A stretch of DNA of 64,000 bases. Source: JBBSAT01 sp046351235. Lineage in GTDB: Bacteria; Myxococcota_A; Polyangia; Polyangiales; Sandaracinaceae. Below are positions 1-9,321 of this stretch, in pieces. The stretch's first letter is position 1. Each line of letters starts with the position of its first letter. Location of the stretch: assembly GCA_046351235.1 (NCBI GenBank), contig JAXLYV010000010.1, positions 124,001 to 188,000 on the forward strand, given 5' to 3'. Below the pieces are notes generated by a model. It saw only the letters and a list, made by a program, of their open reading frames with translations. It ran no database searches and was not told where the DNA came from. The position numbers and the translations under genes were made by a program.

Positions 1-2
1 CG

Positions 3-2171
3 CTCGAAGACGTGCTGCAGGCGCTCGCCGGCGATCCGATCGTGGTGCCGCCGCTCGACGCGGAGGCGACGGTGGCGCTGGCGAGGCTCGTGGTCGGTAG
101 CGACGACGCGCCGCGGATCGCGCGTGCGGCAGGCGGAAGCCCCTTCCTCGTCGAGGTGCTCGCGCGCGGCGGCGCGGGCGCGCTCGATGCGCTCGGCACC
201 GAGGGCGACGTCGGCGAGCTCGCGCGTCGGGCCGTGGAGGCGCGCCTCTCGCTCTTGCCGGGCTCGGCGCAGGGTCTCGTCGACGTCTGCATGATCGCCG
301 GGCATCCGATCGCGCTCGAGGTCGCGACGCACGTACAGCGCGAGGTCGACGGCGAGCGCTCGCTCGACGGCGGCACGCTGCGTCGGGTCACCGACGGGCG
401 TTGGATCCGAGCCCAGCGGCCGCTGCGCGGCGTCGTCGAGCTCGCGCCCTACCACGATCGGCTGCGGGAGATCGTGACCGAGCGCGTGCCGCGCGCGCGG
501 CGAAGAGCCCTGCACCTCGCGCTGGCCCGCGCGCTCGAGGAGCGCCGCGAGCTCGACGTGATGCGCCTCTGCCTGCACTACCGCGAGGGTGGCGCGCTCG
601 CGAAGGCCGCGAGCCTGGCCGAGGTCGGCGCCGGGGAGGCGGCCGAGCAGCTCGCGTTCGGGCGCGCCGCCGAGCTCTACGCGTTCGCGCTCGCGCACCG
701 CGATCCGGACGCACGCTCGCACGCGCTCCGGGTGGCGCTCGCCCACGCGCTCGTGGGCGCCGGCCGCAGCGAAGAGGCTGGCGAGGCGTTCGAGCGCGCG
801 GCCCAGCGTGCGCCCGAGAGCGAGCGCCTCGATCTCACGCGGCGCGCCTCCGAGCAGTTCCTGCGCGCCGGCCACTTCCGCCGTGGCTCGTCGCTGCTCG
901 ACGACGTCCTCGCGCAGGCCGGCGTCCCCGTGCGGCGCGCGCCGGCCCGCGCGCTCTTCGCGCTGCTGCGCCGCCGCGGGCGCTTGGCGCGCGCAGCCTC
1001 GGCCGAGCTCTCGCCGCGCGCGCCCGAGGCGCTCGATCCACGCGAGATCGCGCGCATCGACGCCTGCGCCTCGGGCGCGATGGGGCTCTCGGTCGTGGAC
1101 TCGCTCCGCTCGGCCGATCTGATGAGCGAGGCGCTCGAGCGCGCGATCGCCCATGGCGACGGGCGCCGCCTCGCGGTGTGCATGATCTGGCAGGCCGCGT
1201 TCGCCGCGAACGAGGGCTCGCGGGGCGAGGCCCGCACGCGCGCCTGGCTCGCGCGGGGCGAGGCGCTCGCGACGAGATACGGCGGCGACTACGAGCGCGC
1301 CTGCGTCGAGGCCGCGAGCGCGCTGACCGAGTTCCATCTCGGGCACTTCCGCGCCGCGCTCGGCCACTGCGTCGCGGGGGGCTCGCTCTTCCGCGAGCGA
1401 ACGATCGGCACGCTCAAGGAGAGCAGCACGCTGGCGGTCTTCGAGCTCGCGGCGCGCGCGATGCTGGGGGAGCTCGACGCGCTCGCCGTGCGCTCGGCCG
1501 CGTTTCACGCGGACGCCGATGCACGAGGCGATCGCTACGCGCTCACGAACGTCTCGCAGGGCCTGCCCATCCTGCGCTGGCTCGCCGCCGATCGCCCCGG
1601 TCGCGCCCACGACGATCTCGATCGTGCGCTGCGCGGCTTCGATGCGGCGGGCTACGTCGTGCAGCACTTCATGGATCTGCTCGGGCGTGTGCTCGTGCTC
1701 CTCTACGAAGGCCGCGCGCCCGAGGCACGGCAGCGCTGGGAGGCCGATCGCGCGAAGCTGACGATCTCGCTCCTGTCGCGCACCGAGTGGACGAGCGTGC
1801 ACGTGCGGCTGCTCGATGCATGGACGGCGCTCGCGCTGGCGGCGCGCGAGCGGGGATTGTCGCGCGCCCGCTGGCTCCTCGTGGCCGGGCGGAGTGAGCG
1901 CTGGCTCGCGGCGCACGGCTGTGCGTGGGCGCGGGCCTTCGCCCCGCTGCTCGCGGCCTCGGCGCTGGCGATCGAGGGCCGCTCGAGCGCGGCGGAGACG
2001 CTCGCACGCGCACGCGCAGCGCTGGCCGCGCACGACCTGGGCCTCGCCGTCGCGTGCGCCGATCTGGCCTCGGGCAGCGCGCAGGGCGCGGCCTGGGCGG
2101 CGCGCGAGCGCGTGGTGCGGCCCGAGCGCCTCTCGGCCGTGCTGGTGCCCGGCTTCAGCCGATGGTCGTGA
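3..2171 (+). CDS. C-terminal part of a large AAA-ATPase/TPR signalling protein (5' truncated by window)
   Basis: The frame is open at the left edge (reading from base 3), so the true start lies outside. The first ~60 visible residues contain the motif AAGGSPFLVEVLAR, typical of the sensor-2 part of STAND/AAA ATPases of the MalT/PknK kind. A winged-helix-like stretch follows, then about 500 residues of Ala/Leu/Arg-rich helical repeats resembling TPRs. In myxobacteria such C-termini usually follow a Ser/Thr kinase and an AAA domain; those would be upstream and cannot be seen. The role inferred is cytoplasmic signal integration. Its 3' end overlaps the end of the convergent pseudokinase gene by 17 bp. 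The general class is fairly secure, the exact family is not. Confidence 0.75.
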   Translation, partial: LEDVLQALAGDPIVVPPLDAEATVALARLVVGSDDAPRIARAAGGSPFLVEVLARGGAGALDALGTEGDVGELARRAVEARLSLLPGSAQGLVDVCMIAGHPIALEVATHVQREVDGERSLDGGTLRRVTDGRWIRAQRPLRGVVELAPYHDRLREIVTERVPRARRRALHLALARALEERRELDVMRLCLHYREGGALAKAASLAEVGAGEAAEQLAFGRAAELYAFALAHRDPDARSHALRVALAHALVGAGRSEEAGEAFERAAQRAPESERLDLTRRASEQFLRAGHFRRGSSLLDDVLAQAGVPVRRAPARALFALLRRRGRLARAASAELSPRAPEALDPREIARIDACASGAMGLSVVDSLRSADLMSEALERAIAHGDGRRLAVCMIWQAAFAANEGSRGEARTRAWLARGEALATRYGGDYERACVEAASALTEFHLGHFRAALGHCVAGGSLFRERTIGTLKESSTLAVFELAARAMLGELDALAVRSAAFHADADARGDRYALTNVSQGLPILRWLAADRPGRAHDDLDRALRGFDAAGYVVQHFMDLLGRVLVLLYEGRAPEARQRWEADRAKLTISLLSRTEWTSVHVRLLDAWTALALAARERGLSRARWLLVAGRSERWLAAHGCAWARAFAPLLAASALAIEGRSSAAETLARARAALAAHDLGLAVACADLASGSAQGAAWAARERVVRPERLSAVLVPGFSRWS

Positions 2172-3357
2172 GCGGCGCGCTCGGCGCGATGCGATAGCCG
2201 CCCTCGTGCCACTCGAGCGCTCCGAGCAAGCCCAGCTTGCGCAGGCGCGAGATCGCCGCGTACACGCGGTTCGCGCCGGAGTCCGGGCGCGGCTGCTCGC
2301 CGGGCCAACCGACCTCGAGCAGCTCCCAGAGCGTGCACGTCCTGCCCGGCTGCGTGCGCCGCAGCTCGAGCAGATGCGCGAGGATCGCGCGGAGCGAAGG
2401 CCCGAGCGTGGTGCGCCCGGCCTCGGAGTCGACCCACGCGCCCTCTTGGTCGACGGTGACCACTCTCTCCGTGGGCTCGACGAGCGCGAGCGCTGGGACT
2501 TCGCGCTCGGCGCTGCGGGCGAGCGTGCCTTCGATCGTCCGCGCGAGCCCGTCTTCGTCGGGCGCGAGACCGAGCGCGTCGTCGATCGCCGCCAGACGCG
2601 CGACGCCCTCGGCGAAGCTCGGGCGCGAAGCCGGCCGCAGCGCGAGGAAGTCCCGCTCGAGCGCGAGGCGCTCGTCGAGCGCACGGCTCGGCGCGCCGCC
2701 GAGCCCGCGCAAGAGCTCGCGCGGCGCATCGCTCACGGCCATCAGCGCCCGCTCGAGCAGCAGCAAGAGCGCGAAGTCGCTCGCGGGCGTCGGCGCGAGG
2801 CCGGCCGCCACGTCGAAGGGCTCGATCGCGCCGAGCACGGGGTCGATGCCCCCGTCGTCGCGCGCGAGCGAGACGTGCCCGCCGAAGCCCACGATCCAGC
2901 GCTCGGCACCCGCCGAGAGCCAGAGATCCGCGAGCGAGGCGCGCCCGAGCACGTGGCCCGCGCCGTGCGCGGCCTGCATCGCGTCGCGCCACGCGTCGCG
3001 GAGCACGATCGCCTGCGCCCACGGCAGCCGCACGCCGCGCTCGAAGAGCACGCGCGCGAGCTCACGGCCGTCGATCGCCACGTCGCACTCGAGCTCGACG
3101 AAGACGCGCTCCCCCTCGAGCGCGGCGTGACCGATCGCGGGGACCCGCGGGTGGGCGATCGCGCGGTGCGCCGCCGCGAGCGCACCGAGCACCTTCGCCG
3201 CGTGATCGGGCCGCGCCTCCGGCCCGGGCCGCACCACCACGACCGCGGCACGATCGGCGGCGCGCGTCGCCGTGACGAGATCGAAGTGCCGCCCCTCGCG
3301 GAGCGAGCTCGGCCCGCGGTAGCGCTCGAGCCACGTCGCCGATGCTGCGCCCGACAT
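2155..3357 (-). CDS. Pseudokinase fused to a C-terminal winged-helix DNA-binding domain
   Basis: 400 aa. Residues ~10-270 follow the layout of a Hanks-type kinase (beta-strand VVVVR where VAIK is expected, an AAHGAGH segment, an SDF-type helix) but the catalytic residues look lost: the VAIK lysine is Arg, the HRD aspartate is missing, and DFG reads GFG. Residues ~300-395 resemble an OmpR/SARP-type Trans_reg_C winged helix (TCTLWELLEVGWPGE, then NRVYAAISRLRKLG, and a GYRI beta-hairpin end). The whole suggests a transcription factor with a ligand- or partner-sensing pseudokinase module. It converges on the preceding AAA/TPR gene with a 17-bp overlap, so the two may be functionally linked. No phosphorylation activity is expected; the target genes are unknown. 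Confidence 0.7.
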   Translation of the reverse strand: MSGAASATWLERYRGPSSLREGRHFDLVTATRAADRAAVVVVRPGPEARPDHAAKVLGALAAAHRAIAHPRVPAIGHAALEGERVFVELECDVAIDGRELARVLFERGVRLPWAQAIVLRDAWRDAMQAAHGAGHVLGRASLADLWLSAGAERWIVGFGGHVSLARDDGGIDPVLGAIEPFDVAAGLAPTPASDFALLLLLERALMAVSDAPRELLRGLGGAPSRALDERLALERDFLALRPASRPSFAEGVARLAAIDDALGLAPDEDGLARTIEGTLARSAEREVPALALVEPTERVVTVDQEGAWVDSEAGRTTLGPSLRAILAHLLELRRTQPGRTCTLWELLEVGWPGEQPRPDSGANRVYAAISRLRKLGLLGALEWHEGGYRIAPSAPLTTIG

Positions 3358-3402
3358 CCCCGACGGAACCTAGCGCATGCGCCGCGAGCTTTGAAGCCGA
3401 CC

Positions 3403-4818
3403 TCAGCCCGCGATCGTGCGCAGCCGGATCGCCCCACCCTTGAGCTTCTTGCTGCCGGGCGGCCGCTCCGGGAGCACGCCCGCATCGTCGGCCAGATCGC
3501 CCACGAGATCGTGCTCGGCCGCGTCGGTGATGCGGCACTTGCGGATCTCGCCGACCTGGGCCTCGCCGTTCGTGAGCACGACCTTGCCGTCGATCTCCGG
3601 CGCCTGGCCCCACCAGCGGCCCTCGAGGAGGAACTCGCTCTCGCTCGAGGGGCCCTCGACGAGCACGTCGAGCTCCTGGCCGATCAGCGCCTTGGTCTTC
3701 CGGCGCGAGATCGGTCGCTGCGCGGCGAGCAGCTTGCGCGCGCGCGCCTTCTTCGTCTTGTCGGGGACGTCGTCGGCCATCGCGCCGGCAGCCGTGTCTT
3801 CTTCGGGCGAGTACTGGAAGGCCGCGACGCGATCGAGCTCGGCCCACTTCACGAACTCGACGAGCTCCTCGAAGTCCTCGTCGGTCTCGCCGGGGTGACC
3901 GACGATGAAAGCGCTGCGGATCACCGCGTCGGGCACCTTCTCGCGCAGGCGCTCGACGACACGCTTCTGGCGGTCGACGCCGTGCCCGCGCTTCATGATC
4001 TTCAGCATGCGATCGCTCGCGTGCTGAAGCGGCATGTCGATGTAGGGCAGCACGCGCGGGTGATTCGCGAAGAGATCGAGAAGGCCGTCCTTCATCGTCT
4101 CGGGATAGAGGTAGAAGACGCGCAGCCAGCGCAGGCCCTTCAGATCGGCCAGGCGCGCGACCAGCTTCTCGAGGTTCGTCTCGCCATGGTCGTGCCGATC
4201 GCGCCCGTAGGAGATCGTGTCCTGCGAGATCAGGTTGAGCTCGACGGCGCCCTCGGAGACGAGGCGCTCGCACTCGGTCACCACGTCCTCGATCGAGCGG
4301 CTGCGTTGCTTGCCGCGGAAGCTGGGGATCGCGCAGAAGGCGCACTTGCGCGAGCAGCCCTCGGCGATCTTCACGTAGGCGAAGTGGCGCGCGAGCGAGG
4401 GAAGCCGTGGATCGCTCGCCTTGAGGAGCTGCTCGGCGGGGTTGCCGACGAGCATGCGCGCGGCGGCGCTCTTCTTCGCGAGGACCTCGCCGAGCTTGAG
4501 CATGTCGCCCGAGCCGAGGAAGTGATCGACCTCGGGCATCTCGTCGGCGAGCTGCTCGGGGTAGCGCTGCGAGAGGCAGCCGGAGACGACGAGGCGCTCG
4601 ACCTTGCCCTGCTCCTTGAGCGCGCTCATCCGGAGGATCGTGTCGATCGACTCTTCCTTCGCGGGGCCGATGAAGCCGCACGTGTTGACGACGACGACCT
4701 CCGCGCCCTCGGGCTCGGGAACGATCGTGTAGTCCGAGAGGCCGGCGACGCCGAGCATGACCTCGGTGTCGACGCGGTTCTTCGGACAGCCGAGCGAGAC
4801 GAAATGGATGGTCTTCAC
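3403..4818 (-). CDS. rimO: Ribosomal protein S12 methylthiotransferase RimO
   Basis: 471 aa. Radical-SAM methylthiotransferase that adds the beta-methylthio group to the conserved aspartate of ribosomal protein S12. The N-terminal MTTase domain starts FVSLGCPKN with the first cluster-binding Cys, and further Cys occur in NTCGF and SGCLSQ. The radical-SAM motif CSRKCAFC (CxxxCxxC) is at about residue 150, and a TRAM domain closes the protein. GTG at 4818 was chosen because family members begin a few residues before SLGCPKNR; a GTG at 4869 would add 17 unconserved residues. It is divergent from the TonB-dependent receptor gene. Confidence 0.95.
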   Translation of the reverse strand: MKTIHFVSLGCPKNRVDTEVMLGVAGLSDYTIVPEPEGAEVVVVNTCGFIGPAKEESIDTILRMSALKEQGKVERLVVSGCLSQRYPEQLADEMPEVDHFLGSGDMLKLGEVLAKKSAAARMLVGNPAEQLLKASDPRLPSLARHFAYVKIAEGCSRKCAFCAIPSFRGKQRSRSIEDVVTECERLVSEGAVELNLISQDTISYGRDRHDHGETNLEKLVARLADLKGLRWLRVFYLYPETMKDGLLDLFANHPRVLPYIDMPLQHASDRMLKIMKRGHGVDRQKRVVERLREKVPDAVIRSAFIVGHPGETDEDFEELVEFVKWAELDRVAAFQYSPEEDTAAGAMADDVPDKTKKARARKLLAAQRPISRRKTKALIGQELDVLVEGPSSESEFLLEGRWWGQAPEIDGKVVLTNGEAQVGEIRKCRITDAAEHDLVGDLADDAGVLPERPPGSKKLKGGAIRLRTIAG

Positions 4819-4907
4819 GAGAAGAGGCCAAAGCTGGGGAGAGCCCCCCGGGCGGTCAAGGGGTCCCACGCGGATCGACCGGGCGGCACGGCCGAGATCC
4901 GACGAGC

Positions 4908-4919
4908 TTGCAGTTGCAA
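4908..4919. promoter_or_regulatory. Perfect dyad TTGCA-GT-TGCAA upstream of the receptor operon
   Basis: A 5+2+5 inverted repeat, which also contains the 8-bp palindrome GTTGCAAC at 4913-4920. It lies 22 bp before the receptor GTG and within the 123-bp divergent region shared with rimO. The position fits an operator or activator site for the receptor operon. Which regulator would bind is unknown; metal-uptake regulators are only a guess from the genes controlled. Confidence 0.35.
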
Positions 4920-4941
4920 CAAGAGTGCGTTAACACCCGCC

Positions 4942-7548
4942 GTGCTCGACGGCCGGAGAATCGCGGCAGCGTTCGGGCTCGGGCTGGCGCTCTTCGTCGC
5001 ACCCGGGCTCGCGGCAGCGCAGCCGGTGCTCACGCCGCCGCACGTGCTCGAGGGCAGCTCGCCGGCGATGCCCGAGGGCGCGAGCCCGAGCGCGGAGCCC
5101 ACCGTCTTTCTCCACGTCACCGTCGAGCCGGACGGAACGGTCAGCGAGGCGCACGCCGACGGCGCGCACGATCCGGTGCTCGAGGAGGCCGCGATCGCGG
5201 CGGTACGCGCATGGCGCTTCGAGCCGGCGAGGCGCGACGGCGAGGCGATCCGCGCACGAGCGCGCGTGGCGGTGCAGTTCACGGTACCGCTCGCGAGCGT
5301 CGAGAGCCCGAGCGGCACCGAGACGGCGACCGAGAGCGAGGACGAGGTGGAGAGCCCCGTCGAGAGCGCGGCCGACGACGAGGAAGCGGAGGAAGCGGAG
5401 GAAGGCCCCCTCGACGACGCTCCGGCGCCCGACGACGACGACGACGACGCGGCCTCCGTGCCGACCTACTCCGCCACCGGCTCGGTCGACCCCATCCGCG
5501 AGGCCGCCGCGCCGCGCGCTTCGAGCGACTACACCCTCCCCGCCGACGTGATCGGCGCGGCACCGCACCGCGACGCAGGCGATCTGCTCGCCTCGGCCCC
5601 CGGCGTGTACGTCGCGCGCGGCGAGGGCGACGGCGTCGCGCACTCGATCTTCTTGCGCGGCTTCGACGCCGAGCACGGCCAGGACCTCGAGCTCACGATG
5701 GGCGGCGTTCCGCTCAACCAGCCCTCACACATCCACGGCCAGGGCTACGCCGATCTCGGCTTCCTCATCCCGGAGACCGTCCAGGCCATCCGCGTGACCG
5801 AGGGCGTCTACGACCCGCACCAGGGCGACTTCGCGACCGCCGGCTCGATCGCCTTCGATCTCGGCGTCGAGCGCCGCGGCCTCGTCTCGCGCACCACCTA
5901 CGGCTCGTTCGACACCTTCCGCCAGCTCTTGCTCTGGGCGCCCACGGGCGAGCGCGACGGCACCTTCGGCGCGGTGACCTATCGCCACACGAGCGGCTTC
6001 GGCGTGCGCCGCGGCGGCGACTCGGGCGCGGCGATGTTCCAGTACGAGTCGAGCGGCGAAGGCGACGTCCGCTTCCGCCTCACGGCCGCGCTCTACGGCG
6101 CTCGCTACGGCCTGGCCGGGATCCTGCGCCAGGACGACGTCGACGCCGGCCGCGTCGACTTCTACGGCAGCTACCCCGACGCGACCGCCTCGGCGCAGAG
6201 CTCGTTCTCGATCCGCGGCCTCGTCTCGGCCGCGATCGACGTCCTCGGGCAGCGCGGCTCCTTCGGCGAGGTCGGGATCTGGGCGCAGTACACGGACTTC
6301 CGCCTCCAAGCGAACTACACGGGCTACACGCAGATCTCGCGCATCGATCCGACGTGGCGCGGGCGCGGCGACCTGATCGAGCAGCGCAACGCCGCGTTCT
6401 CGATCGGCCTGCGCGGCCGCTGGCGCAGCGAGCGCTACACGCCCTTCGACTGGGCCTCGATCTTCGTCGAGCTCGGCGCGACGGGCCGCCTCGATCTGAC
6501 CTCGCAGCAGCAGAACCTGCTCGATGCGGTGAACAACCAGACCTGGGATCAGCGGGTCGATGCGGATCTGCGCGGCGGCGACGTCGGCGCGTTCCTCGAT
6601 CTCGATCTGCACCTGACGGAGTACGTGCGGCTGCGCGGCGGCGCGCGCGTCGATGCGCTCTTCTTCGACGTCGACGATCGGCTCGGCAACTTCGCGCCCG
6701 CGTTCCGTCCCGACACGTTCGTCCCCGGCTTCCGCCGGACGGCCCTCGGCATCGCCGCGGGACCGCGCGCGAGCCTCGAGGTCACGCCGGTCTCGGGCCT
6801 CACCTTCTCTCTCTCCTACGGCGAGGGCTATCGCTCGCCGCAGGCGCGCACGCTCTCGGACGGTGAGACCGCGCCCTTCGCGAAGGTGCGCTCGGGCGAT
6901 CTCGGGATGCGCTTCACGACCGGCGATCACCATGAGCTCGAGCTCTCGCTCGCCGGCTACGTGACGACGCTCTCGAACGACGTCGCGTTCGACCCGCAGG
7001 AAGGCCGCCTCGAGCCGCTCGGGCCGAGCACGCGGCTCGGTGGCGCGCTCTACCTCGTCACGCGCCCGTGGTCGTGGCTGCTCGGCGCGCTCTCGGTGAC
7101 GTACGTGCGCGCGACGCTCGATGCGCCGCCCTACGCGACGGCGATGGATCCTGCACCGCCCTACGTCGCGGGCCAGGCGCTGCCCTACGTGCCGCCGGTC
7201 GTGTTCCGCGCCGACGTGTCGGCGAACGAGCAGATCGCGACGCTCGCCGACCTCCCGGTGCGTCTGCACGGCGCGATCGGCTTCTCGATGCTCGGCGAGC
7301 GCCCGCTGCCCTACGGCGATCGCTCGCCCGCGTTCGCACTTCTGGACGTCTCGGCAGGGGTGGGCTGGGGGCCGGTGGATCTCTCCGTCGAGATCTTCAA
7401 CCTCACCGACCAGCGCTACGCGGCGACCGCCTACGCCTTCGCGTCGAACTGGACGCCGAGCCAGATCCCCTCGCGCACGCCCGCGAGCTCGTTCGCCGCG
7501 GGCGCGCCGCTGACGATCCTCGGCACGCTCGGTGTGAGGATCGAATGA
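4942..7548 (+). CDS. TonB-dependent outer-membrane receptor with N-terminal TonB_C-like domain
   Basis: 868 aa. A signal peptide (DGRRIAAAFGLGLALF ... AAAQ) supports the GTG start at 4942. Residues ~50-115 match a TonB C-terminal domain (PDGTVSEA ... VRAWRFEPARRDG), normally found on the periplasmic energy transducer. A very acidic linker with a DDDDDD run follows (~115-180). The plug domain then begins (DVIGAAPHRDAGDLLASAPGV, SIFLRGFD), and a ~600-residue beta-barrel ends in a strand-like segment. The substrate is not evident; siderophore, vitamin or metal are all possible. Two exported proteins are translationally coupled downstream. The upstream in-frame open stretch runs opposite other genes and is not coding. 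Confidence 0.9.
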   Translation: MLDGRRIAAAFGLGLALFVAPGLAAAQPVLTPPHVLEGSSPAMPEGASPSAEPTVFLHVTVEPDGTVSEAHADGAHDPVLEEAAIAAVRAWRFEPARRDGEAIRARARVAVQFTVPLASVESPSGTETATESEDEVESPVESAADDEEAEEAEEGPLDDAPAPDDDDDDAASVPTYSATGSVDPIREAAAPRASSDYTLPADVIGAAPHRDAGDLLASAPGVYVARGEGDGVAHSIFLRGFDAEHGQDLELTMGGVPLNQPSHIHGQGYADLGFLIPETVQAIRVTEGVYDPHQGDFATAGSIAFDLGVERRGLVSRTTYGSFDTFRQLLLWAPTGERDGTFGAVTYRHTSGFGVRRGGDSGAAMFQYESSGEGDVRFRLTAALYGARYGLAGILRQDDVDAGRVDFYGSYPDATASAQSSFSIRGLVSAAIDVLGQRGSFGEVGIWAQYTDFRLQANYTGYTQISRIDPTWRGRGDLIEQRNAAFSIGLRGRWRSERYTPFDWASIFVELGATGRLDLTSQQQNLLDAVNNQTWDQRVDADLRGGDVGAFLDLDLHLTEYVRLRGGARVDALFFDVDDRLGNFAPAFRPDTFVPGFRRTALGIAAGPRASLEVTPVSGLTFSLSYGEGYRSPQARTLSDGETAPFAKVRSGDLGMRFTTGDHHELELSLAGYVTTLSNDVAFDPQEGRLEPLGPSTRLGGALYLVTRPWSWLLGALSVTYVRATLDAPPYATAMDPAPPYVAGQALPYVPPVVFRADVSANEQIATLADLPVRLHGAIGFSMLGERPLPYGDRSPAFALLDVSAGVGWGPVDLSVEIFNLTDQRYAATAYAFASNWTPSQIPSRTPASSFAAGAPLTILGTLGVRIE

Positions 7549-8279
7549 AGCGCGTCGCTCTCCTCGTCGTGACGCTCCTGGCCTCCGCCGCTCCCGCGTG
7601 CGTGGAGCCGGGCCGCACGAGCGTCCGCGTCCCGATCGCGGGCGTCGGGACGGGCACCCGCAGCTTCGTCGTGCGCGACGCCACGATCACGCTCGACGAG
7701 GCGCGTATCGCGTGGGGCCCGGCGTACTTCTGCACGACGCCCTTCGCCGACTTCGACCTCTGCCCGACGGCGCTCGCCGAGGTACGCAGCGTGAGCACGA
7801 TCGACGCGCTCGATCCCAGCCCGCAGCCGCTCGGCGCGCTCACCGGGATCGACGGCACCGTGCGCTCGGCGATGTTCGACTACGGGATCTCGTGGCTGCT
7901 GCCGGCCGCCGATCCGGCGCCCGATCCGGGCGCGGTCGACGGTCGGCACTCGGCGCACTTCGCCGGGGTCGCCGAGCGCAACGGCGTGCGCACGCGCTTC
8001 GTGATCGACGTCGACGTGGTGCCGTCGACGAGCGGCATCAGCGCGGCGCACGGCGTCGCTGTTCGGCATCGCCTCGCGGCGCGCCCCGATGCGCTCACCT
8101 TGCGCTTCGATCCCGAGGTGGTCTTCGGGGGAAGCGACTTCGCCGAGCTCGAGACGCTTCCAGGCGATCCGGTGATCGTTCCGGAGTCGAGCACGCTCTA
8201 CCAGAGCGTCGTGATCGCCCTATCGTCGGCAGAAACGCCGACGTTCGAGTGGATGGCCCGAGACGAGGAGAGCCCATGA
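7545..8279 (+). CDS. Exported protein, receptor-operon companion
   Basis: 244 aa, not recognised. ATG overlaps the receptor stop (ATGA), so it is co-translated. The N-terminus MKRVALLVVTLLASAAPAC is a signal peptide; the Cys at residue 19 could be lipidated, but the APAC box is weak. The body has a beta-rich look with FVVRDATITLDEARIAWG near the start and paired Cys in FCTTPFADFDLC. The layout resembles the next gene product (a predicted domain after a lipobox), so the two may be distant paralogues. The likely place is the periplasm or outer-membrane inner face; a role in cargo handling for the receptor is inferred from the operon only. Confidence 0.75.
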   Translation: MKRVALLVVTLLASAAPACVEPGRTSVRVPIAGVGTGTRSFVVRDATITLDEARIAWGPAYFCTTPFADFDLCPTALAEVRSVSTIDALDPSPQPLGALTGIDGTVRSAMFDYGISWLLPAADPAPDPGAVDGRHSAHFAGVAERNGVRTRFVIDVDVVPSTSGISAAHGVAVRHRLAARPDALTLRFDPEVVFGGSDFAELETLPGDPVIVPESSTLYQSVVIALSSAETPTFEWMARDEESP

Positions 8280-9211
8280 AGATCGAGACGGTGGTGACCT
8301 GTGCGTGCGCGATCGGGATCTGCACGGCCTGTGGCGGAAGCTCCGGGCCGACGGGAGACGTGACCATCCTGCTCGAGGCCGAGGATTCGATCACCGGGGG
8401 CCTCGCCGCAGGGACGGCCGAAGAAGACGTGATCGACGGCTGGTCGGTGAGCTACGACACGTTCGTCACGACGATCGGCGATCTGCAGCTCGGCCGGAGC
8501 GCGACCGGCGCCTCGCAGCGCGACACGCGCCTGGTCGTCGTGGACGCCGCATCGCTGCCGGCCACGGGCTTCACGCTGGCGCACTTCACGGGGCTCGAGG
8601 CGCAGCGCTGGGACGTGCTCTCGTTCCGCACGCCCGCGGCGACGGCGGCGGCGACGCTCGATGCGAGCGTGCCGTCGGCCGACCGCGACGCGATGGTCGC
8701 CGGCGGATGCACGTTCCTGGTCGGCGGCGCGATCGACAACCCGAGCGGTGAGAGCTGCGTCGGGACGAGCGCCTGCGTGCCCGCGACGCACGTCGCGTTC
8801 CGGCTCTGCATTCCCGCCGCCACCGACTACGGCCCCTGCTCGAGCCCGGATGAGATGGCCGGCGTCGCGGTCGTCGCTTCGGCGGACACCTCGGTGCACG
8901 TCACGCTCCACGGCGATCACCTCTGGTTCAACACGTTCCCGTCCGGCGCCGAGGGCACCGTGGAGCGCCGCGCGCAGTGGCTCGCGAACTGCGACGCCGA
9001 CCACGACGGCACGGTGACCCAGGCCGAGCTCGAGGCGACGAGCGCCGCGGCCGTGTTCACGACGGCGAATCACTACGATCTGGCCGGCAGCCCGCGCATC
9101 GACGGTCACGGCATCCAGACCGCGTGGGACTTCGTACGCGCGCAGATGAGCACGCTCGGCCACTTCCAGGGCGAAGGCGAGTGCCCCTGGGCCGTGTCGA
9201 GCGGCATCTGA
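8276..9211 (+). CDS. Lipoprotein with an EF-hand loop, receptor-operon companion
   Basis: 311 aa. ATG overlaps the previous stop (ATGA). The N-terminus MKIETVVTCACAIGICTACGG carries several Cys and a plausible lipobox (CTAC). An early segment, DGWSVSYDTFVTTIGDLQLGR, recalls the beta-rich domain of the previous gene product. At about residue 240 DADHDGTVTQAELE is a good canonical EF-hand calcium loop (D-x-D-x-D-G-x-V-x-x-x-E). Several Cys pairs elsewhere suggest disulfides. It ends the receptor operon and is followed by strong dyads. Function unknown; calcium or other metal binding is supported by the loop, the link to uptake is inferred. Confidence 0.8.
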   Translation: MKIETVVTCACAIGICTACGGSSGPTGDVTILLEAEDSITGGLAAGTAEEDVIDGWSVSYDTFVTTIGDLQLGRSATGASQRDTRLVVVDAASLPATGFTLAHFTGLEAQRWDVLSFRTPAATAAATLDASVPSADRDAMVAGGCTFLVGGAIDNPSGESCVGTSACVPATHVAFRLCIPAATDYGPCSSPDEMAGVAVVASADTSVHVTLHGDHLWFNTFPSGAEGTVERRAQWLANCDADHDGTVTQAELEATSAAAVFTTANHYDLAGSPRIDGHGIQTAWDFVRAQMSTLGHFQGEGECPWAVSSGI

Positions 9212-9321
9212 GCCCCGCCCCGCGCTCGACGCGAAGAGGTCAGTCGAGCCGGCCGGGAAACGAACGCGACTGCAACCGAGCGAGCGAAAGCGGCGACGAC
9301 GACGCGGTCGCACAGCACGAC

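Noticed and set aside
1816..4941. Very long plus-strand open frame running into the TonB-dependent receptor
   Set aside because: It lies opposite the pseudokinase gene and rimO, both well supported, and its translation is an Arg/Glu/Ala-rich artefact of high GC. Only the part from GTG 4942 has a signal peptide and domains.
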